This document shows, one piece after another, positions 60,775 through 64,000 of a stretch of 64,000 nt of DNA. A model generated the notes under the pieces. It saw only the letters and a program-made list of their open reading frames with translations, made no database searches and was not told the DNA's origin. How positions within the stretch are numbered: the first letter of the stretch is position 1; every line of letters starts with the position of its first letter. This DNA is from an uncultured Eubacteriales bacterium (GTDB lineage Bacteria > Bacillota > Clostridia > Oscillospirales > Acutalibacteraceae): contig CAKVAX010000004.1 of NCBI GenBank assembly GCA_934725425.1, positions 74,990 to 138,989 of the forward strand, in the 5' to 3' direction. The position numbers and the translations under genes were made by a program.

Positions 60775-61635
60775 TTATTCAGACGCCAAAAGACTTATCT
60801 CACCTTTGCCTTGGAAATCAGTTATCACAAAAACATCTTTTATTTCTTTTAGGTTTTCAAAAGGCTCCAAAGTGGCATAATATGCCGATTCATAGTCATC
60901 ATAACTAATCTCGGATATTTTTCCTATCTTTAAATTTTTGGGGTACATTCCGCTAAGTCCGCCGGTAACTACGATATCTCCGTTTTTCATTTGGCTTTGA
61001 GCGGGAATAAAATTCATTCTCGTTAAATTTTCGGCAGCTTTTTCAATCGTGCCCGAAATAACGCCGCTATCTCCTGTAACAGAATCATAGACGCCTATTT
61101 TTGAATCGGGAGAAAGAATTGTTTTTACTCTTGCCGAAGAAAAACTCACGTCACAGACCGTCCCGACAAGGCCGTTTTCGGTTATGACGGCATCTCCTTT
61201 TGAAATACCCGAACCCGTGCCGTGGTCAATAGCAAAATCACCGAAGAATTCATTGGGGTACCTGCCTATTACAGACGCCGAAACAAATTTAAGGCTGTTA
61301 TTTGCTTTTTTAAAATCATAATATTTCGCAAAACGTGCATTTTCGCGCTTAACATCATAATAATCAACTGTCACGTCACGAAGCTCGCTTATTTCATGCT
61401 TTAAAGATTCGTTTTCTTCTCTGAGCCTGTCTTTCTCCTCAAAATACCCAAAAAAGCCCGAAATTCCGTCCGAAACATAAGTTGCACATTTTTGAAAAGG
61501 ACTTGCAACCGCAGAAATTGCATTCGTAACCACATTATTTTTCGAGTCGATCGAACTATACAAAAGGACACCCAAAACAATCAAAACCGTACCGCATACA
61601 ATTTTGAAAGCGTTGCTTTTAAAATAATATTTCAA
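60775..61635 (-). CDS. mreC: Rod shape-determining protein MreC
   Basis: Membrane-anchored scaffold of the elongation machinery, 286 residues. One transmembrane helix (about 8-30), a coiled coil (FGYFEEKDRLREENESLKHEISELRDV), and the beta-barrel domain with GDAVITENGLVGTV and IVVTGGLSGMYPKNLKIGKI. The start is TTG at 61635 after GGGAGGT. Confidence 0.95.
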   Translation of the reverse strand: MKYYFKSNAFKIVCGTVLIVLGVLLYSSIDSKNNVVTNAISAVASPFQKCATYVSDGISGFFGYFEEKDRLREENESLKHEISELRDVTVDYYDVKRENARFAKYYDFKKANNSLKFVSASVIGRYPNEFFGDFAIDHGTGSGISKGDAVITENGLVGTVCDVSFSSARVKTILSPDSKIGVYDSVTGDSGVISGTIEKAAENLTRMNFIPAQSQMKNGDIVVTGGLSGMYPKNLKIGKISEISYDDYESAYYATLEPFENLKEIKDVFVITDFQGKGEISLLASE

Positions 61636-61670
61636 AAATATACCTCCCGCAAACAATTTAGTTTAAAATT

Positions 61671-62681
61671 TTAGCGAGATTTACGACCTTTATAATATTC
61701 TCTGGGCATTGAAACTTCCAAACATTTTCCTGTTCCGTCAACCACGCAATCGAGCGGTCTTTCAGCAATATAAACCGGCATTCCGGTATTATCGGATATT
61801 AAAGTATCGAGCCCTCTTAAAAGCGCGCCGCCTCCCGTGAGCATTATACCATGGTCTATGATATCCGCCGAAAGTTCCGGTGGAGTGTTTTCCAAGGTAC
61901 TTTTTACGGCGTTGACTATGCATTTTAAAGGCTCAGCTAAAGCTTCTCTTACTTCTGCGGAAGTTATAACGATATTTTTTGGGAGTCCGTCAAGTAAATT
62001 TCTTCCTTTTATGCTCATTTCTCCCTCGTCATCGTACGGCACCGCGGAACCCATATTTATTTTGATATCTTCGGCTGTACGTTCGCCGATAAGCAAATTA
62101 TATTTTCTTTTTACATAAGAAATTATAGCTTCATCCAGTTTATCACCGGCAACTCTTTCGGAAGTTGCTGTAACTATGTCGCCGAGTGAAATAACAGCTA
62201 CTTCGGAGGTTCCTCCCCCGATATCCACGACCATGCTTCCTGTGGGTTCCGAAACCGGCAGCCCTGCTCCTATTGCCGCAGCCATGGGCTCTTCTATTAA
62301 TTCAACAACTCCTGCACCGGCTTGTTTTGCAGCGTCCTCAACGGCTCTTCTTTCGACTTCTGTAACGCCTGACGGAATGCAAATTACAACTCTCGGTCTG
62401 CTGAAAAACATACTTCTTACAGATTTACATATAAAATATTTTAGCATGCTGGCTGTAACGTCAAAATCAGCAATAACACCGTCTTTGAGTGGCCTTACCG
62501 CAACTATGGAGCCCGGAGTTCTTCCTATCATATTTTTTGCCTGCGAACCCACCGCCAAGACATTGTCTGTTCGCATATCCATGGCAACCACTGACGGTTC
62601 CCTTTTTATTATTCCTTTTCCTTTAAGAAACACAAGTGTGTTTGCAGTACCCAAATCTATTCCGATTTCTTTTGAAAACAT
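61671..62681 (-). CDS. mreB: Rod shape-determining protein MreB
   Basis: Bacterial actin that guides lateral wall synthesis; 336 residues from the ATG after AGGAGG. Actin-fold motifs include IGIDLGTANTLVFLKGKG (phosphate 1), VVDIGGGTSEVAVISLG (phosphate 2), and ITSAEVREALAEP. First gene of the mre cluster. A complete set implies rod or elongated cell shape. Confidence 0.96.
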   Translation of the reverse strand: MFSKEIGIDLGTANTLVFLKGKGIIKREPSVVAMDMRTDNVLAVGSQAKNMIGRTPGSIVAVRPLKDGVIADFDVTASMLKYFICKSVRSMFFSRPRVVICIPSGVTEVERRAVEDAAKQAGAGVVELIEEPMAAAIGAGLPVSEPTGSMVVDIGGGTSEVAVISLGDIVTATSERVAGDKLDEAIISYVKRKYNLLIGERTAEDIKINMGSAVPYDDEGEMSIKGRNLLDGLPKNIVITSAEVREALAEPLKCIVNAVKSTLENTPPELSADIIDHGIMLTGGGALLRGLDTLISDNTGMPVYIAERPLDCVVDGTGKCLEVSMPREYYKGRKSR

Positions 62682-62808
62682 TTTAATATTCCTCCTGTTT
62701 ATAATGGCGAGTAGCATAATAAATTATATCACAAAACAGTATATATATTTCCACATATTTAAATATTTAGAAAAAATAAATTAATTTATACACGAATCGC
62801 CCACAAAG

Positions 62809-63270
62809 TTATTTTCCGGTAGATCCAAAACCTTTTTCCCCGCGCGAAGTGTCATCCAAACTTTCAACCTCAACCATAGGAAAGGATTTTACAGGCATTA
62901 TCACCATTTGAGCCACTCTTTCGCCGGGTTGAATGCGATATTCTTTATCACTTGTATTATAAAGTCCCGCACAAATTTCGCCTCGATAATCACTGTCGAC
63001 AACTCCCACGCCGTTTGAAAGAGTAATCCCGTGCTTAATCGCCAGGCCGCTCCTTGCAAAAATAAACGCCGCATATTCGCTGCCGGGTATACTTATAGCA
63101 AAGCCGCACGGCACCAAAACGTGTTTGCCGGGCTTTAAAACAATTTCTTCGTCTATGCATGCGTGCAAATCCATTCCGGCTGAACCCTCGGTTGCAACTT
63201 TGGGTATAATAGCCTTTTCTGATTTTCTACAAAAACTTAACACTTTTCTCTCTTGACTTTTGGTTTCCAC
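62809..63270 (-). CDS. dut: dUTP diphosphatase (dUTPase)
   Basis: Hydrolyses dUTP to dUMP, the ThyX substrate. The 153-residue trimeric-type enzyme has all five motifs: AGMDLHA, ARSGLAIKHG, GVVDSDYRGEI, RVAQMVIMP, and RGEKGFGSTGK at the end. Start is GTG at 63270, eight bases after AAAGGA. Confidence 0.96.
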   Translation of the reverse strand: METKSQERKVLSFCRKSEKAIIPKVATEGSAGMDLHACIDEEIVLKPGKHVLVPCGFAISIPGSEYAAFIFARSGLAIKHGITLSNGVGVVDSDYRGEICAGLYNTSDKEYRIQPGERVAQMVIMPVKSFPMVEVESLDDTSRGEKGFGSTGK

Positions 63271-63747
63271 AATATCATTCCTTTTTTCAACATTTGTATG
63301 TTTATATTTTTTAGTTTTTTCAAATCCGCATCATTTTTGAGTTATTTGGAATCAATTTCAAAAAAGTTTTCCTCATTTTCCACAAGACTTTCAACATTTT
63401 AGTTGAAATCAGATTTGTTTTTTAAAAAGATTAACCAAAAATAAGAATTATTTACGGAATTTATTTTATATTTTCAAATTTTGGTATTTTAATATCTCTG
63501 TAATTCTAATTAAAAAAATCAAAACAATTTATTATGATAAATTTTTAAACATACAATATATACTATACCACATTTAGCCGGTAATTCGAAATATTTTTTT
63601 AACGTAATAAATTTTAATCTTAAAATAATTATATTTAGTACACATTAGTTTATTGAATCTTGCTATAAAATTATAAATTACGTAGAATGATATATTTTTT
63701 CAAAAAATAGGTTGACTTATTTTAAGGAATGATATAAAATAAATATC
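63271..63747. other. 477-bp AT-rich intergenic region
   Basis: No ORF is supported. It contains long A and T runs and, at its right end, the promoter of the first 5S rRNA gene. I see no replication-origin box cluster or riboswitch. Confidence 0.6.
63712..63740 (+). promoter_or_regulatory. Promoter of 5S rRNA gene 1
   Basis: TTGACT (63712-63717), 17 bases, TAAAAT (63735-63740), eight bases before the 5S gene. Confidence 0.75.
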
Positions 63748-63863
63748 GTTGGTGTTGACGACGCCGAGGGTACACCCGTTCCCATCTCGAACACGGTAGT
63801 TAAGCTCGGTAGTGCTGAAAATACTTGGCTGGCAACGGCCCGGGAAGATAGGAAGACGCCAAC
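63748..63863 (+). rRNA. rrf: 5S ribosomal RNA, copy 1
   Basis: 116 bases. The terminal stem GTTGGTG/CGCCAAC closes it, and the internal CCCGTTCCCATCTCGAACACGG and GTTAAGC elements are canonical 5S loop B/C. A T run (TTTTTTTATTTTTTTT) follows as terminator. No 16S or 23S gene is adjacent on the left. Confidence 0.96.
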
Positions 63864-63889
63864 TTTTTTTATTTTTTTTAATTTTGCTA

Positions 63890-63918
63890 TTGACTTTTCA
63901 TTTTTTATGTTTTATAAT
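63890..63918 (+). promoter_or_regulatory. Promoter of 5S rRNA gene 2
   Basis: TTGACT (63890-63895), 17 bases, TATAAT (63913-63918). Confidence 0.85.
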
Positions 63919-63925
63919 ATATTTC

Positions 63926-64000
63926 GTTGGTGTTGACGACGCCGAGGGTACACCCGTTCCCATCTCGAACACGGTAGTTAAGCTCGGTAGTGCTGAAAAT
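63926..64000 (+). rRNA. rrf: 5S ribosomal RNA, copy 2 (cut by window edge)
   Basis: The first 75 bases are identical to copy 1; the rest is beyond the window. The separate promoter shows that the copies are transcribed independently. Confidence 0.95.

Overview
The window is an AT-rich chromosome segment of a low-GC Gram-positive bacterium, most likely a Clostridia (Oscillospirales-like) lineage. Evidence for this placement: spmAB spore-maturation genes, an AbrB-type regulator with a zinc-ribbon tail, a YetF/DUF4363 pair, a BofC-like protein, TmcAL, a CIRCE-controlled groESL operon, the mreBCD-mrdA cluster and strong AGGAGG ribosome binding sites. Against this background there is an ADP/ATP translocase of the Tlc/NTT family (3173-4693), a carrier known mainly from obligate intracellular bacteria and plastids. 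Together with many large or secreted proteins of unknown function it suggests an intracellular, energy-parasitic or endosymbiotic lifestyle in a eukaryote. From memory, nucleotide-importing Clostridia have been reported as endosymbionts of termite-gut protists ('Candidatus Improbicoccus' clade); I could not test whether this window belongs there.

Layout. 1-3100: start of the S10 ribosomal operon (rpsJ-rplC-rplD-rplW-[small membrane ORF]-rplB), on the minus strand. 3173-5881: ATP translocase and a secreted BspA-type leucine-rich-repeat protein. 5967-14070: a minus-strand run nfo - large metallophosphoesterase - vanY-like carboxypeptidase - gltX - glnS. 14222-16532: a small membrane protein and a 653-residue protein that starts with a double-glycine leader. 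16564-19935: surface-polysaccharide genes. 20072-24466: YetF/DUF4363 and a 1073-residue unknown protein. 24617-34757: groESL, mnmA, abrB-like, spmAB, a second double-glycine small protein, and tsaD-rimI-polA-yebC. 34921-40912: a tandem array of six secreted proteins, five of which share a two-part hydrophobic N-terminus. 41169-51642: two tRNA-Ala genes flank a BofC-like gene and a plus-strand run thyX-tmk-DUF2156-GNAT-fthC-mltG-PBP-tmcAL-folC. 51709-52346: two tandem copies of a probable type I toxin-antitoxin cassette. 52354-57909: STAS/anti-sigma-kinase pair, alr, dus, hisS, mgsA. 58255-63270: mrdA, mreDCB and dut. 63748-64000: two tandem 5S rRNA genes.

How it fits together. Wall synthesis and cell shape (MreBCD, PBPs, MltG, Alr, VanY), translation, tRNA modification, chaperonin and thymidylate synthesis are kept, so the cell is walled and replicates on its own machinery, while ATP may be taken from a host. 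The most interesting material is the accessory set. The 34.9-40.2 kb array has a common signal peptide, a glycine-rich hydrophobic segment behind a basic patch, a weakly conserved C-terminal core, and near-identical promoters in four of its genes. The 653-residue protein has the same two-part N-terminus behind a bacteriocin-type GG leader. I infer a lineage-specific family of exported, membrane-inserting proteins that may act at the host interface; no function is proven by the sequence. Start positions were set from ribosome binding sites where several starts were possible.
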